Positions 16,603 through 25,753 of a stretch of 64,000 nucleotides of DNA are shown one piece after another. Position 1 is the first letter of the stretch, and each line of letters begins with the position of its first letter. Source of the DNA: CAIVPM01 sp964477265 (lineage in GTDB: Bacteria > Bacteroidota > Bacteroidia > Chitinophagales > Chitinophagaceae). The stretch is taken from the NCBI GenBank assembly GCA_964477265.1, contig CAYZDJ010000001.1, forward strand, positions 342,363-406,362. Direction: 5' to 3'. A program made the translations under genes and the position numbers. The notes beneath the pieces were generated by a model, which made no database searches, was not told the DNA's origin, and worked only from the letters and a program-made list of their open reading frames with translations.

Positions 16603-19110
16603 ATGTTGCCTTACTTCTATTTTTTAAAAGTAATGATTTGCAGTGCCATATTTATGGGCTATTATTATGTTGCTCTTCGCAATAAAATTTATCATCAGTA
16701 CAACAGGTTTTATTTATTGTTTGCATTTGCGTTAAGCTGGTGCATACCAGTTTTGCCAATTACATTGTCTGTACCAAAAGAAACTGTTAGCACACCTGTG
16801 TTTCAGGCTATACAATACATTTCAGATACTGCTGAACCGTTTGAAACAACTGCTGTTGTTGAAGTTACTAAACCAATATTGACATTTAACAATATTTTGT
16901 TGTGTTGCTATGGAATTGTTTGCATGATAATGATGATAATATTTATAAGGGTTTTGTATTTTTTATTCAGGCTTACAAAAAAATACAAAGCACAAACCTT
17001 TAACACATGCAAAATTTATTTAACGCAAGAAAGCAACACGCCTTTCTCTTTTTTCAAACATATTTTTTGGAACACGACAGTAGATGTTGAGTCTGCTATT
17101 GGCAAACAAATTTTGCAACACGAGTTAACGCATATTAATGAAAAACATAGTTGGGATAAAGTGTATGTGCAACTTAACTTGTTTGTTGGTTGGTTTAATC
17201 CCTTTTTCTGGTTAATGAAAAAAGAGCTTGAAATGATTCACGAATTTATTGCAGACAAAAAAAGTGTGCCCAATGCCAATACTGAATTATTTGCCCAAAT
17301 GCTTTTAAATACTGCATTTGCTGGGAAAAATATCTCGCTTACCAATCCATTTTTCTTTTCACCAATAAAACGCAGATTAACTATGCTTACCAAAAAATCA
17401 AACCCAAAATTTTCTTATGTGCAACGCATTATTGCCTTGCCTGTATTAACTGTTTTAGTTATTGTTTTTTCTTTAAAAGCACAAGGCATTAGCGTAAAGC
17501 AGGTTATTAATAATAATTTGCCTGGCACATTTACCATTAAAACCAATTCTACAGAAACCAATGCTGCTGAAAGCCCAGCAACTACTAATATCAATACACT
17601 TTTCTTGTTAAAAAAGAAATATAAAGTTGTTATTGATGCAGGGCATGGTGGTACTGATAAAGGTGCTACAAGTGCTGATGGTAAAACTTTTGAAAAAGAT
17701 ATAGCATTAAATTTTGCAAAAACAATAACTGAATTAAATGCAAACGATAATATAGAAATAGTTTTAACAAGGGAAGATGATGTGTTTATGAATCCAAAAG
17801 AAAAAGCTGAATTTGCTAAAAAACAAAACGCAGATTTATTTGTGAGTTTGCATTGTAATACAACTAAGAATACTGAAGAAAAAGGTATTGAAATTTATAC
17901 AGTTTCTAAAGAGAAGAATAATAGCTACAAGGAAAAGAGCGATGCATTGGCTACTTATATTAACACTTATATTGCTAGCAGTGGTTTTACAACTCTAGGC
18001 ATTAAACAAAGGGAAGTAGGTATATGGGTTTTGCAAGCTACCAATTGTCCATCAGTACTTATAGAAGCAGGATATATTACAAACGAAGAAGATTGTAGAA
18101 TGATGAAAGATAAAGATAAAAGGAAAGCGTTTTGTAATCAAGTTTTGAATGGTATTCAAAATTATTTATACAACGTAGATAACGATATTACTGTTGATTT
18201 TAAAGATGCCAACACGTTAAAAACACTTAACAAGAATATTGATTTATTAAAAGAAAATGAAAATGAACATTCAGCAAATTCTAACCACAGAGATACTTTT
18301 TTAACGCCTGAACAATTTAAAGAAAAACATAAAATGCAAACAAGTAGTAGTGGTGTAACTAATGAAGAAATGAATGAATATAAAAACTTAGTTGAAAAAT
18401 CAAGAACAGGTAGCAGTGATATTCCAACAAAATTTGACACAAAAAAACTAACTAAAGAAGAGAAAGAAAAAATGTTTGTGATATATAATAAAATGGATGA
18501 ACAACAAAAAGAAAGTGTAGAAATAAAGGTTCATAAAAATAGTGATACATACGTACAACAATCGCCTACACAAAAGCAAATAAATGAGTGGCTTACAAAT
18601 GAGCATTTTAGAATAGCGATTGATAATAAAACAGTAAATAAAGAAACTATCCAAAATATAAAGGCAACAGATTTTGCAGTATATGGTGTTCTCGAAACTT
18701 TTATTAACGGCTTAAATCCAAGTGAAAATAAATATAATGTGCAATTGATTACAAATGAATTTTATTATAGAAACAAAGGCAATAAAATACACCTTTATTG
18801 GAACAATTTTTCACCAAAAATTTCAGATAATAAATTAGCTAATGAAGCAACATTAGAAGAAGTAAAATGGATGGAAGCCTTTTCAAGGAAATACAATCCT
18901 CATACACCTTCAACACCAACAACTAAAAATGGAATAACGCAAGAAGAAAGAAAAAAAGCAGAACAAATTTTTGATAAAATGTCAGCAGAACAAAAGTTGG
19001 AATCGAATGTTGTTTTTGAAGACCCAAGGCCTGTTGCTGATTTAAACAAAGAAAATGGGTTGAGTAAATATATATCTATGAAAGTAGGAGTAAGAAAGCG
19101 TTATTATTAA
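16603..19110 (+). CDS. BlaR1-like M56 metallopeptidase fused to N-acetylmuramoyl-L-alanine amidase
   Basis: 835-aa membrane protein. Helices near 5-25, 35-55, 98-123 and 276-293. The M56 peptidase has HELTH (173-177) and HEFIAD (213-218), the expected zinc site. Where BlaR1 carries a beta-lactam sensor, residues 338-522 form an Amidase_3 domain with all zinc/catalytic residues: H348 (DAGHGG), E364, H417 (SLHCN) and E488 (LIEAGYI). The remaining ~300 residues resemble the C-terminal modules of Bacteroidota M56 proteins (PTQKQINEWL, KATDFAVYGVLE) with a twice-used motif (TKEEKEKMFVIYNKM, TQEERKKAEQIFDKM). The amidase should face the periplasm. Presumably it senses or cuts peptidoglycan and derepresses the operon by cleaving BlaI. 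Confidence 0.88.
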   Translation: MLPYFYFLKVMICSAIFMGYYYVALRNKIYHQYNRFYLLFAFALSWCIPVLPITLSVPKETVSTPVFQAIQYISDTAEPFETTAVVEVTKPILTFNNILLCCYGIVCMIMMIIFIRVLYFLFRLTKKYKAQTFNTCKIYLTQESNTPFSFFKHIFWNTTVDVESAIGKQILQHELTHINEKHSWDKVYVQLNLFVGWFNPFFWLMKKELEMIHEFIADKKSVPNANTELFAQMLLNTAFAGKNISLTNPFFFSPIKRRLTMLTKKSNPKFSYVQRIIALPVLTVLVIVFSLKAQGISVKQVINNNLPGTFTIKTNSTETNAAESPATTNINTLFLLKKKYKVVIDAGHGGTDKGATSADGKTFEKDIALNFAKTITELNANDNIEIVLTREDDVFMNPKEKAEFAKKQNADLFVSLHCNTTKNTEEKGIEIYTVSKEKNNSYKEKSDALATYINTYIASSGFTTLGIKQREVGIWVLQATNCPSVLIEAGYITNEEDCRMMKDKDKRKAFCNQVLNGIQNYLYNVDNDITVDFKDANTLKTLNKNIDLLKENENEHSANSNHRDTFLTPEQFKEKHKMQTSSSGVTNEEMNEYKNLVEKSRTGSSDIPTKFDTKKLTKEEKEKMFVIYNKMDEQQKESVEIKVHKNSDTYVQQSPTQKQINEWLTNEHFRIAIDNKTVNKETIQNIKATDFAVYGVLETFINGLNPSENKYNVQLITNEFYYRNKGNKIHLYWNNFSPKISDNKLANEATLEEVKWMEAFSRKYNPHTPSTPTTKNGITQEERKKAEQIFDKMSAEQKLESNVVFEDPRPVADLNKENGLSKYISMKVGVRKRYY

Positions 19111-19132
19111 TATTTACTTGTATTGAGATTGG

Positions 19133-19558
19133 TTATTGTTTTTGATTCATCAACCACTCTATTGCCAAATTATAGCCATATAAACCCAAACCAGTAATTA
19201 CACCTTTTGCGTGTGCAGATATAAAGGAGTTTTTACGATATTCCTCCCTTGCATAAATGTTACTGATATGCACTTCAACAACGGGAGATGTAATGGCAGC
19301 AACAGCATCAGCAATAGCAATGCTTGTGTGGCTGTAACCAGCAGGATTGAACACAATGCCATCAACACTAAATCCAACACGTTGTATTTCGTTAATTAAT
19401 TCGCCTTCAACATTGCTTTGATAATAAGTAATTTTTATAGTAGAAAACTTATGTTGCAATTGTTGTAGATAATTTTCAAAACTTTCATTACCATAAATAT
19501 CAACCTCTCTTTTACCAAGCAAGTTTAAGTTAGGACCATTTATAATGTGAATGTGCAT
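19133..19558 (-). CDS. aroQ: 3-dehydroquinate dehydratase, type II
   Basis: Third step of the shikimate pathway. IINGPNLNLLGKRE at the N-terminus, the lid region with Y near 24, NPAGYSHTSIAIADA (catalytic Asn/His region) and EVHISNIYAREEYR are the type II hallmarks. 141 aa is normal. It lies 8 nt downstream of the lipoprotein gene on the same strand and is probably co-transcribed with it. Convergent with the M56-amidase gene. Confidence 0.95.
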   Translation of the reverse strand: MHIHIINGPNLNLLGKREVDIYGNESFENYLQQLQHKFSTIKITYYQSNVEGELINEIQRVGFSVDGIVFNPAGYSHTSIAIADAVAAITSPVVEVHISNIYAREEYRKNSFISAHAKGVITGLGLYGYNLAIEWLMNQKQ

Positions 19559-19566
19559 TTGCTGTA

Positions 19567-20301
19567 TTATTTATAATCAATCAGATTTAATTTAACTCCA
19601 TAAGCATCATCTTGAAAAGCAGGCTTGGGTGTAGTTTGCCATATATAAAATAAAAATTCTTTATAAATTAAACCAACACCTTTGGCATATATTTCTTTGC
19701 TATATCTTTTGTCGTTAAATGTGCTTGCATCAAAAACTGCAGGCGTTTGCTCATCGCTTTGCAATACAGTATAGGTCGTATCAAATTTTTGTTTAATGCA
19801 AGTAAAAGGTTCTGCAATCTTTTCATAACGATAATTCCAGTCATCAAAATAGTAATAAGGGCTTACACCTAAAGTAGTATTAATGTATATATTACCTTTC
19901 CAGGTTTTGTTTGAGGAAACAGGATCTACTAATTTAATGAAACGTAAATTATTTTCAATGTATTCAATTTTACCATTGTTTATAGTAGCTATATTGGTTA
20001 CTAAAAATTGCCATGGTTTTGCTTGTAAAGTATCAGTTATATATCTGTAAATTCTATAGCTTGTATTGCCTGTTGCATCAATAAAACTGCTTTCAATGCT
20101 GTCCTTTATAACATAACTATGTATTTCTTTAGATACTCCAAAGTTGATAAACACAGTTGAATCTAACCTATATAAAAAAACTTTACCAACCTGTAGTGGA
20201 AATAATTCATTTACTGAGGTTATGTTTAAATTTTGATTTACCTTATTGCAACCAACTAACAGTGAAACAATTAAGGCAATGTAGATGCAAAATGCTTTCA
20301 T
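19567..20301 (-). CDS. lipoprotein of unknown function
   Basis: From the ATG at 20301 the product (244 aa) begins MKAFCIYIALIVSLLVGCNK, a clear lipoprotein signal with lipobox LVGC. The mature part is beta-rich with many Tyr/Phe and aromatic pairs (FPLQVGKVFLYRLDSTVF, YYYFDDWNYRYEKI) and no cysteines of note. FPLQVGKVFLYRLDS recalls a family of Bacteroidota lipoproteins that begin 'YFPL..G..W.Y..D'. A longer frame starting at 20358 adds 19 residues that hide the signal and is rejected. Function unknown. Confidence 0.8.
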   Translation of the reverse strand: MKAFCIYIALIVSLLVGCNKVNQNLNITSVNELFPLQVGKVFLYRLDSTVFINFGVSKEIHSYVIKDSIESSFIDATGNTSYRIYRYITDTLQAKPWQFLVTNIATINNGKIEYIENNLRFIKLVDPVSSNKTWKGNIYINTTLGVSPYYYFDDWNYRYEKIAEPFTCIKQKFDTTYTVLQSDEQTPAVFDASTFNDKRYSKEIYAKGVGLIYKEFLFYIWQTTPKPAFQDDAYGVKLNLIDYK

Positions 20302-20373
20302 AAATGAGGTTGTGAAAGTAGTGTTTTTATAAACATTTAAGGTATTTATATCAAACAAAAAAATTTCATTTGC

Positions 20374-20404
20374 TTTGATATTAACTTTCGATGAATTATT
20401 TTTG
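20374..20404 (+). promoter_or_regulatory. consensus Bacteroidota promoter
   Basis: TTTG (20374-20377), exactly 19 nt, TATTTTTG (20397-20404): a full match to TTTG-N19-TAnnTTTG. Start of transcription expected near 20410, about 38 nt before the ATG at 20448. Confidence 0.8.
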
Positions 20405-20447
20405 CAGCCTGAATTTAACCCTTACAAGTTTAAAATAATCTTTGAAT

Positions 20448-21134
20448 ATGTCTAACTTAACATTGTTGGAGAAGCTTCAACTACAGGATGAAAGAAATTT
20501 ATTAATCCAAGGTCTTCCATCATCAATAGAAAAACAGTTTGCTAAATTATCTTACGCAAAAAATGTAACGCCTCTTGTAAAAACCAGAAAAGTTGATTTT
20601 GCTTTAGTGTTTGCAATTAATCAAAATCAATTGATTAACATTATGAAGGATGTGATGCCTGCACTTAAAGAGGATACTAAGTTGTGGGTTGCTTATCCTA
20701 AAGTGAGCAGCAAAATTGTAAGTGATTTAAACAGGGAAAGCAGTTGGGATTTCTTTACTCAAAATAATTTTGAGGGAATGAGCCTTGTAGATCTTGACCA
20801 TATGTGGAGTGCTATGCGTTTTAAAAAAACAGGAAGTACTAACATTATTGCTGCCAAAAACAATGATGTAAAGGAAAAAAACACAACAGTTGAAAAGATA
20901 GAGGTAAAAGGCATTGAGTTTGATAAAAAGCTTAGTGTTACCCCAAGCGTTTTAGAGAAGGCATTTACAAAGCATAAACAAGCCAAAGAGATATTCTCTT
21001 CATTATCGCCATCTCACCAAAATGAATATGTGGTTTGGATTGAAGGTGCTAAAAAAGAAGAAACAAAGCAAAGAAGATTAGATTCGGTAATTGAAAAATT
21101 AATGGCAGGTAAAAAAACGCCTTTAGAGAAATAG
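20448..21134 (+). CDS. YdeI/OmdA-type protein
   Basis: 228 aa from the ATG at 20448 (a TTG six nt upstream is less likely). The N-terminal ~130 residues carry LWVAYPKVSSKIVSDLNRES, resembling the DUF3052-like module. The C-terminal ~60 residues (VLEKAFTKHKQAKEIFSSLS, WIEGAKKEETKQRRLDSVIE) match the YdeI/OmpD-associated, 'bacteriocin-protection' domain. Between them is a Lys/Glu-rich linker. Cytoplasmic, role unclear. It has the best promoter in the window and a bidirectional terminator after the stop. Confidence 0.75.
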   Translation: MSNLTLLEKLQLQDERNLLIQGLPSSIEKQFAKLSYAKNVTPLVKTRKVDFALVFAINQNQLINIMKDVMPALKEDTKLWVAYPKVSSKIVSDLNRESSWDFFTQNNFEGMSLVDLDHMWSAMRFKKTGSTNIIAAKNNDVKEKNTTVEKIEVKGIEFDKKLSVTPSVLEKAFTKHKQAKEIFSSLSPSHQNEYVVWIEGAKKEETKQRRLDSVIEKLMAGKKTPLEK

Positions 21135-21151
21135 TTATTGCAATATTTTAT

Positions 21152-21187
21152 TAAAAAGGTCAGCACAATGTGCTGACCTTTTTTTAT
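21152..21187. terminator. bidirectional terminator
   Basis: Stem AAAAAGGTCAGCACA / TGTGCTGACCTTTTT between convergent genes, flanked by A and T runs on both sides. Confidence 0.9.
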
Positions 21188-22683
21188 GCTTTTTTGCGTA
21201 TTAAACTTAATAAAGCAAAAGTTATTAGTCCATTAATCAATATCAGTTCATTGCCTATTTTGTAGCCATGAAAAATGGCGTTGGAAACAGAAGATAAATG
21301 CAATTGAATATGCAGCTTTTTTTCGTACCATTCTGGGCTGCTTAATACATCTATGCACAAGCATAATACAGGTGCAGCAATACATACAAGCCACACAAAT
21401 TTTTGGTTAATTTGTTTTTTTGTTAAAATGCCAAATGCAAATAAACCTAGCAAGGGGCCATAAGTAATACCAGCAAATTTTAAGATGAAATCTATAATCA
21501 GCGTATCATTAATTGCCTTGAACAATAGAACTAAAACAAAAAATATAAATGCAAATGTCAGGTGTACTTTTAGCCTTGTCTTCTTTTTAGTTTCATCGTC
21601 ACCAACTTGCTTGTTTAAGCTTAAAATATCAATGCAATAGCTGCTTGTTAAAGATGTTATTGCACCATCAACACTTGGAAACAAAGCACTTATTAAGGCA
21701 ATTATAAATATTACACCTATCGAAGCACCAAATGTTGTGCTTAAAGCAATTGTAGGGAACAGATAATCAGGACTTACGCTTAATTTATTTTGCGAAGCAT
21801 ATAAATATAAAATGCCACCCAAAAACAGAAACAAAAAATTAACTATGACCAGCACAGTAGCAAAGCTCATTATGTTTTTTTGAGAATCTTGCAAACGCTT
21901 TACGCTAATATTTTTCTGCATCATTTCCTGGTCAAGACCAGTCATGGCAATAGCTATAAACATTCCACCCAAAATATGCTTTACAAAGAATGTTGATGCT
22001 TTAATATCAGTATTAAAAATCTTAGTGTAGCCTTTAATATTCATTTGATTAATTGCTTCGCCAAAATCAATGTTAAGGTTTTTCGTGATAACGATAATAC
22101 AGGCAACAAGTCCCACAAGCATACCTGTAGTTTGCAATGTATCAGTATAAATAATTGTTTTTACACCACCTTCAAAAGTATATAGCAAAATAAGAATGAG
22201 TATTACTAAAGCTGTAATCCAGAAAGGTATTTTCATGTCATTAAAAATAAAAATCTGTAAAATATTTATAACTAAATATAGTCTTGCAGTAGCACCAATT
22301 GTTCTGCTTAAAATAAAAAAAGAAGCTCCAACTTTATGGGCTTCAACACCAAACCTGTTTTCAAGATAGGTGTAGATGCTTGTAACATTTAACCTGTAGT
22401 AAAGAGGCAATAAAATAAAGGCAATTACCAAATAGCCAAGTATATAGCCAAGCACTAATTGAAAGTAATAAAAATTGCCTGAACCCACACCACCAGGCAC
22501 ACTTACAAAAGTAACCCCACTAAGCGATGTGCCAATCATGCCAAAGGCAACCAACATCCAGTTACTATTTTTGTTGCCAATAAAGAATGAATCGTTATTG
22601 CTTTTGCGAGATGTAATAAACGCAACTAAAAGCAGCACAGCAAAGTATCCTAAAACAAATATTAATAACGTTGTTGAGTTCAT
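21184..22683 (-). CDS. sodium:solute symporter (SSS family)
   Basis: 499-aa inner-membrane transporter with about 13 helices. Conserved first helices: FVLGYFAVLLLVAFITSRK, then NSNWMLVAFGMIGTSLSGVTFVSVPG, the SSS sodium-site region. It lacks a fused kinase domain. The substrate cannot be read from sequence; Bacteroidota homologues are usually annotated as generic sodium:solute (sugar or sialic-acid-like) symporters. Downstream of the OmpA gene but separated by a terminator, so it needs its own promoter. Confidence 0.88.
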   Translation of the reverse strand: MNSTTLLIFVLGYFAVLLLVAFITSRKSNNDSFFIGNKNSNWMLVAFGMIGTSLSGVTFVSVPGGVGSGNFYYFQLVLGYILGYLVIAFILLPLYYRLNVTSIYTYLENRFGVEAHKVGASFFILSRTIGATARLYLVINILQIFIFNDMKIPFWITALVILILILLYTFEGGVKTIIYTDTLQTTGMLVGLVACIIVITKNLNIDFGEAINQMNIKGYTKIFNTDIKASTFFVKHILGGMFIAIAMTGLDQEMMQKNISVKRLQDSQKNIMSFATVLVIVNFLFLFLGGILYLYASQNKLSVSPDYLFPTIALSTTFGASIGVIFIIALISALFPSVDGAITSLTSSYCIDILSLNKQVGDDETKKKTRLKVHLTFAFIFFVLVLLFKAINDTLIIDFILKFAGITYGPLLGLFAFGILTKKQINQKFVWLVCIAAPVLCLCIDVLSSPEWYEKKLHIQLHLSSVSNAIFHGYKIGNELILINGLITFALLSLIRKKA

Positions 22684-22705
22684 ATTTACAAAATACTAAT
22701 TAAAA

Positions 22706-22740
22706 AAAGAGAGCCTTAAAAGTAAGGCTCTCTTTAAATT
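22706..22740 (-). terminator. terminator of the OmpA/TSP3 gene
   Basis: Stem AAAGAGAGCCTTA/TAAGGCTCTCTTT with loop AAAG, followed on the minus strand by an A/T-rich run. Confidence 0.85.
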
Positions 22741-22762
22741 TATTTATTAATGTTGATTAATA

Positions 22763-24115
22763 TTATTCACCAACTTTAAATTCAACTCTTCTGTTTTGTG
22801 CTCTTCCTGCAGGAGTTGCATTATCTGCAGCAGGTTTTGTATCACCATAAGCAATAACGCCTAAACGAGAAGCATCAACACCTTTTTTAACTAAGTAAGC
22901 TTTTACAGCATCAACTCTTTTTTGAGAAAGAGCTAAGTTTTTATCAGCTTTACCAGTATTATCTGTATGACCTTCAATGTTTACTTTTCTAATTTCAGCA
23001 TGGTCTTTCATAATTGAAGCCAATTTATTTAACTCAGCAGTTGCTGCACTTGTAAATACGGCACTACCAGTTCCAAATTGAATATTTTTCGCTTCAAAAT
23101 TGTATTGTTTCAATTCTGGGCAACCATTGTTTGATGATGGTCCAGGGGTGTTAGGGCATTTATCATCCTCGTCATTAACACCATCTTTATCAGTATCTGG
23201 AATTGGACAACCTTTGTAACGAGCAACACCAGCTACACTTGGGCATTTGTCTTCTTCATCATTTACGCCATCATTATCTTCATCAGGAATAGGGCAACCT
23301 TTGTATTTTGCAGTTCCTGCTACTGTAGGACATTTGTCTTCTTCGTCATTAAGACCATCTTTGTCTGTATCAGGAATAGGGCAACCACTATATTTTGCCA
23401 AACCTTTAACAGTTGGGCATTTGTCTTTGCTATCAACAACACCATCACCATCAGTATCTTTTTCTTCAGCAACAGCTACTGGAGGTGGGGGAGGAGGAAG
23501 TGGAGCAACAGCAGCAGGTGCATCCTTATCTTTTAAAGGAGATGCAAAACCTAAACGATAGTTAAAGTTTGTAGTAGCATTATCAGTTACAGCTACATTA
23601 TTATTGTACTGAACGTTTAAAAACGTTTCGCCACCTAAGTTAAATTGTAAACCAGCACCTATTGGAAAATAAGCAGCATAGTTGTGTGCGTTATACATTG
23701 AAGCACCTAAACCAGTTGAGATATAAGGAACTACAATATAATTATCTGGCAATAATTTAAAATTTAAATTAGCGTCTAATTCCAATAAAAATCTATCTTG
23801 TCCATCAGCAGATGCTGTATTTGGTTGGAAAGGATATTTTAAAAAGCTACCTGTTGCACCAGCCATGAAATCAATATTGTTAGTTAAGCCTTGAAAATAT
23901 TGAACAGTAAGGCTTGGAGTCATTTGTTTTAATTTAGCCCACTTTTTATCTTTTAGAACATCAGAAAAAGAAGTAGATTTAATTAAAGCAGGTGTTGTAA
24001 AATCTTTCATCGAAAAGCTAACTCCAAGAGAGGGTCTTTTTTTGTTGTTAGCTGTTTGGCTAAATGCAATCGTTGTAACTAAAGCAGCCAGTAACACTAA
24101 TTTAATTTTCTTCAT
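22763..24115 (-). CDS. OmpA-family outer-membrane protein with TSP3 repeats
   Basis: Signal peptide (1-19, ending TTIAFSQ), an N-terminal ~180-residue beta-barrel-like domain, a Pro-rich hinge (PLPPPPPPV), then four calcium-binding thrombospondin type 3 units (DTDGDGVVDSKDKCP, DTDKDGLNDEEDKCP and so on), each with a CP..GC pair. The C-terminal OmpA peptidoglycan-binding domain follows (FGTGSAVF, NIEGHTDNTGKADKNLALSQ, GRAQNRRVEFKV). 450 aa. It should anchor the outer membrane to the cell wall. A minus-strand -7 box TACATTTG is at 24142-24135. Confidence 0.93.
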   Translation of the reverse strand: MKKIKLVLLAALVTTIAFSQTANNKKRPSLGVSFSMKDFTTPALIKSTSFSDVLKDKKWAKLKQMTPSLTVQYFQGLTNNIDFMAGATGSFLKYPFQPNTASADGQDRFLLELDANLNFKLLPDNYIVVPYISTGLGASMYNAHNYAAYFPIGAGLQFNLGGETFLNVQYNNNVAVTDNATTNFNYRLGFASPLKDKDAPAAVAPLPPPPPPVAVAEEKDTDGDGVVDSKDKCPTVKGLAKYSGCPIPDTDKDGLNDEEDKCPTVAGTAKYKGCPIPDEDNDGVNDEEDKCPSVAGVARYKGCPIPDTDKDGVNDEDDKCPNTPGPSSNNGCPELKQYNFEAKNIQFGTGSAVFTSAATAELNKLASIMKDHAEIRKVNIEGHTDNTGKADKNLALSQKRVDAVKAYLVKKGVDASRLGVIAYGDTKPAADNATPAGRAQNRRVEFKVGE

Positions 24116-24134
24116 ATTATTTTTTTTGGTGTGG

Positions 24135-24142
24135 CAAATGTA
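24135..24142 (-). promoter_or_regulatory. -7 box of the OmpA/TSP3 gene
   Basis: TACATTTG on the minus strand, 19 nt before the ATG; a TTTT run about 20 nt further upstream may serve as the -33 element. Confidence 0.55.
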
Positions 24143-24193
24143 ATGGGTGAAATTGAATTGTGAAAAAAAACTAAAAAAAGTTTTAAAGTACTT

Positions 24194-24679
24194 TTATTGA
24201 GTAGTACCTTTTGGCACAACTTCTACCTTAACCCTTGTTACTCCTTTTTTTATAAAGTTTAGCTTTTTTGCACCTAAATAAGATAAATCAACAATCCTTC
24301 CCTTTTTGTCCATTCTTGGATGCATCCTGTCGTTAACCCTTACTATGATTGATTTACTGTTAGATAAATTGGTAACACGCAGCCATGTACCCAATTTAAA
24401 CCTGTTGCTTGCACAGGTTAATTTTTTGTGGCTAAATATTTCGTCAGTTGATGTTTTGGTACCTTCAAGGCTTTTGCTGTAAAAGCTAGCCATACCATAA
24501 TAAATTTTAGGCTTTGCTATAGAATCAACAATAGCATTTACACTCATACTGTCCATTTCATTAAACTTTGTCATAATAGCAGTATCCTGAAAATCAAGAC
24601 CAAACTTGTGTGTAATAGCTATAGATGATAACGGCTCGAGCAAAAGCAAATAAATTAAAAGCACCATAAAGGGTTTCAT
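24194..24679 (-). CDS. rlpA: RlpA-like double-psi beta-barrel protein
   Basis: 161 aa with an N-terminal hydrophobic signal (VLLIYLLLLEPLSSIA). The RlpA core covers about 60-155: YYGMASFYSKSLEGTKTSTDEIF, LTCASNRFKLGTWLRVTNL, IIVRVNDRMHPRMDKKGRIVDLS. In lytic RlpA the DRGP motif is part of the active face; here it reads NDRMHP. There is no SPOR domain, so septal targeting is not obvious. Envelope protein acting on or binding peptidoglycan. Monocistronic, divergent from rpoD. Confidence 0.85.
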   Translation of the reverse strand: MKPFMVLLIYLLLLEPLSSIAITHKFGLDFQDTAIMTKFNEMDSMSVNAIVDSIAKPKIYYGMASFYSKSLEGTKTSTDEIFSHKKLTCASNRFKLGTWLRVTNLSNSKSIIVRVNDRMHPRMDKKGRIVDLSYLGAKKLNFIKKGVTRVKVEVVPKGTTQ

Positions 24680-24757
24680 ATAGCAGTTAAATTTATAATA
24701 TTACGAATGTATTGGTTTCCAATTAAACTTTTTTTCTAATTAATAGTTACAGAACTG

Positions 24758-24765
24758 TACATTTG
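24758..24765 (+). promoter_or_regulatory. -7 box of rpoD
   Basis: TACATTTG matches TAnnTTTG; the -33 region is only T-rich. It predicts a leader of about 60 nt before the ATG at 24834. Confidence 0.5.
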
Positions 24766-24833
24766 CAGCCGCCTAATTTTATTCTTGGCGAGCTATATTC
24801 TTATCTTAACAACTACAAAGATTAATACATACA

Positions 24834-25688
24834 ATGAGGCAGCTTAAAATTGCAACCCAGATTACCAATAGAGATTCGCAAGCAGTAGAAAAATATTTGC
24901 AGGAAATTTCTAAAATTTCCATGATTACACCTGAAGAGGAAACTACATTGGCTCAGAAAATTAAAATGGGTAATCAACGTGCATTAGACAAATTGGTGCA
25001 AGCTAACCTGCGTTTCGTTGTATCAGTAGCAAAACAATATCAACACCAAGGATTAAGTTTGAGTGATTTAATTAACGAAGGAAATCTTGGATTAATAAAA
25101 GCTGCTCAACGTTTTGATGAAACCAAGGGCTTTAAATTTATATCTTATGCAGTATGGTGGATTCGTCAATCTATTCTACAAGCTTTAGCTGAACAGGGAA
25201 GATTAGTACGTTTACCTCAAAATAAAATTGGTACATATAACAGGGCTAATAAAGCTTTTATGGCTTTTGAACAAGAGCATGAGCGTGAACCAAGTACTGA
25301 AGAATTAAGTGATATTTTGGAAATGAGTGAAACGGAAATCAACAATATTTTTCAAAGCAATACCAGGCACAGCAGCCTTGATGCACCAGTGCATGAAGCT
25401 GAAGATGTAGCAATGGGTGATTTGCTTGAAGGTAGTGATGATACTGATGAAGACGTGATGAAAGATAGCTTGCGTGAGGAAATTAAACGTGTTTTAAAAA
25501 GCCTTAGCCCACGTGAAGCAGAAATTGTAAATGCTTATTTTGGTTTAAATAATGATGGTACTACCATTGAGCAAATTGGTATGAAATACGATTTAACAAA
25601 AGAACGTATTCGCCAGATTAAAGAACGTGCTATCAAGCGTTTGCAAAAAGCTAGATACAGCAATGCTTTAAAAGCGTATTTGGGTTAA
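24834..25688 (+). CDS. rpoD: housekeeping RNA polymerase sigma factor (sigma-ABfr type)
   Basis: 284 aa, the short primary sigma of Bacteroidota without region 1.1. Region 1.2 at about 12-45 (SQAVEKYLQEISKISMIT), region 2 at 50-120 (NLRFVVSVAKQYQ, SLSDLINEGNLGLIKAAQRF, SYAVWWIRQSI), region 3 at 130-200, region 4 at 215-284 (LSPREAEIVNAYFGL, TIEQIGMKYDLTKERIRQIK). It recognises the TTTG/TAnnTTTG promoters seen in this window and would be the target of the 6S-like RNA at 1712-1861. Followed by a bidirectional terminator. Confidence 0.96.
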   Translation: MRQLKIATQITNRDSQAVEKYLQEISKISMITPEEETTLAQKIKMGNQRALDKLVQANLRFVVSVAKQYQHQGLSLSDLINEGNLGLIKAAQRFDETKGFKFISYAVWWIRQSILQALAEQGRLVRLPQNKIGTYNRANKAFMAFEQEHEREPSTEELSDILEMSETEINNIFQSNTRHSSLDAPVHEAEDVAMGDLLEGSDDTDEDVMKDSLREEIKRVLKSLSPREAEIVNAYFGLNNDGTTIEQIGMKYDLTKERIRQIKERAIKRLQKARYSNALKAYLG

Positions 25689-25708
25689 AAATTACAACAT
25701 AAATAAAT

Positions 25709-25745
25709 AGAAAATGGCTTGTTATTTAATAACAAGCCATTTTCT
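25709..25745. terminator. bidirectional terminator between rpoD and panB
   Basis: 17-bp arms AGAAAATGGCTTGTTAT and ATAACAAGCCATTTTCT with a 3-nt loop. Confidence 0.9.
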
Positions 25746-25753
25746 ATTTATCA

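Noticed and set aside
23110..23470. Regular repeats resembling a CRISPR array
   Set aside because: They are in-frame TSP3 calcium-binding repeats of the OmpA protein, with coding variation and no spacers.
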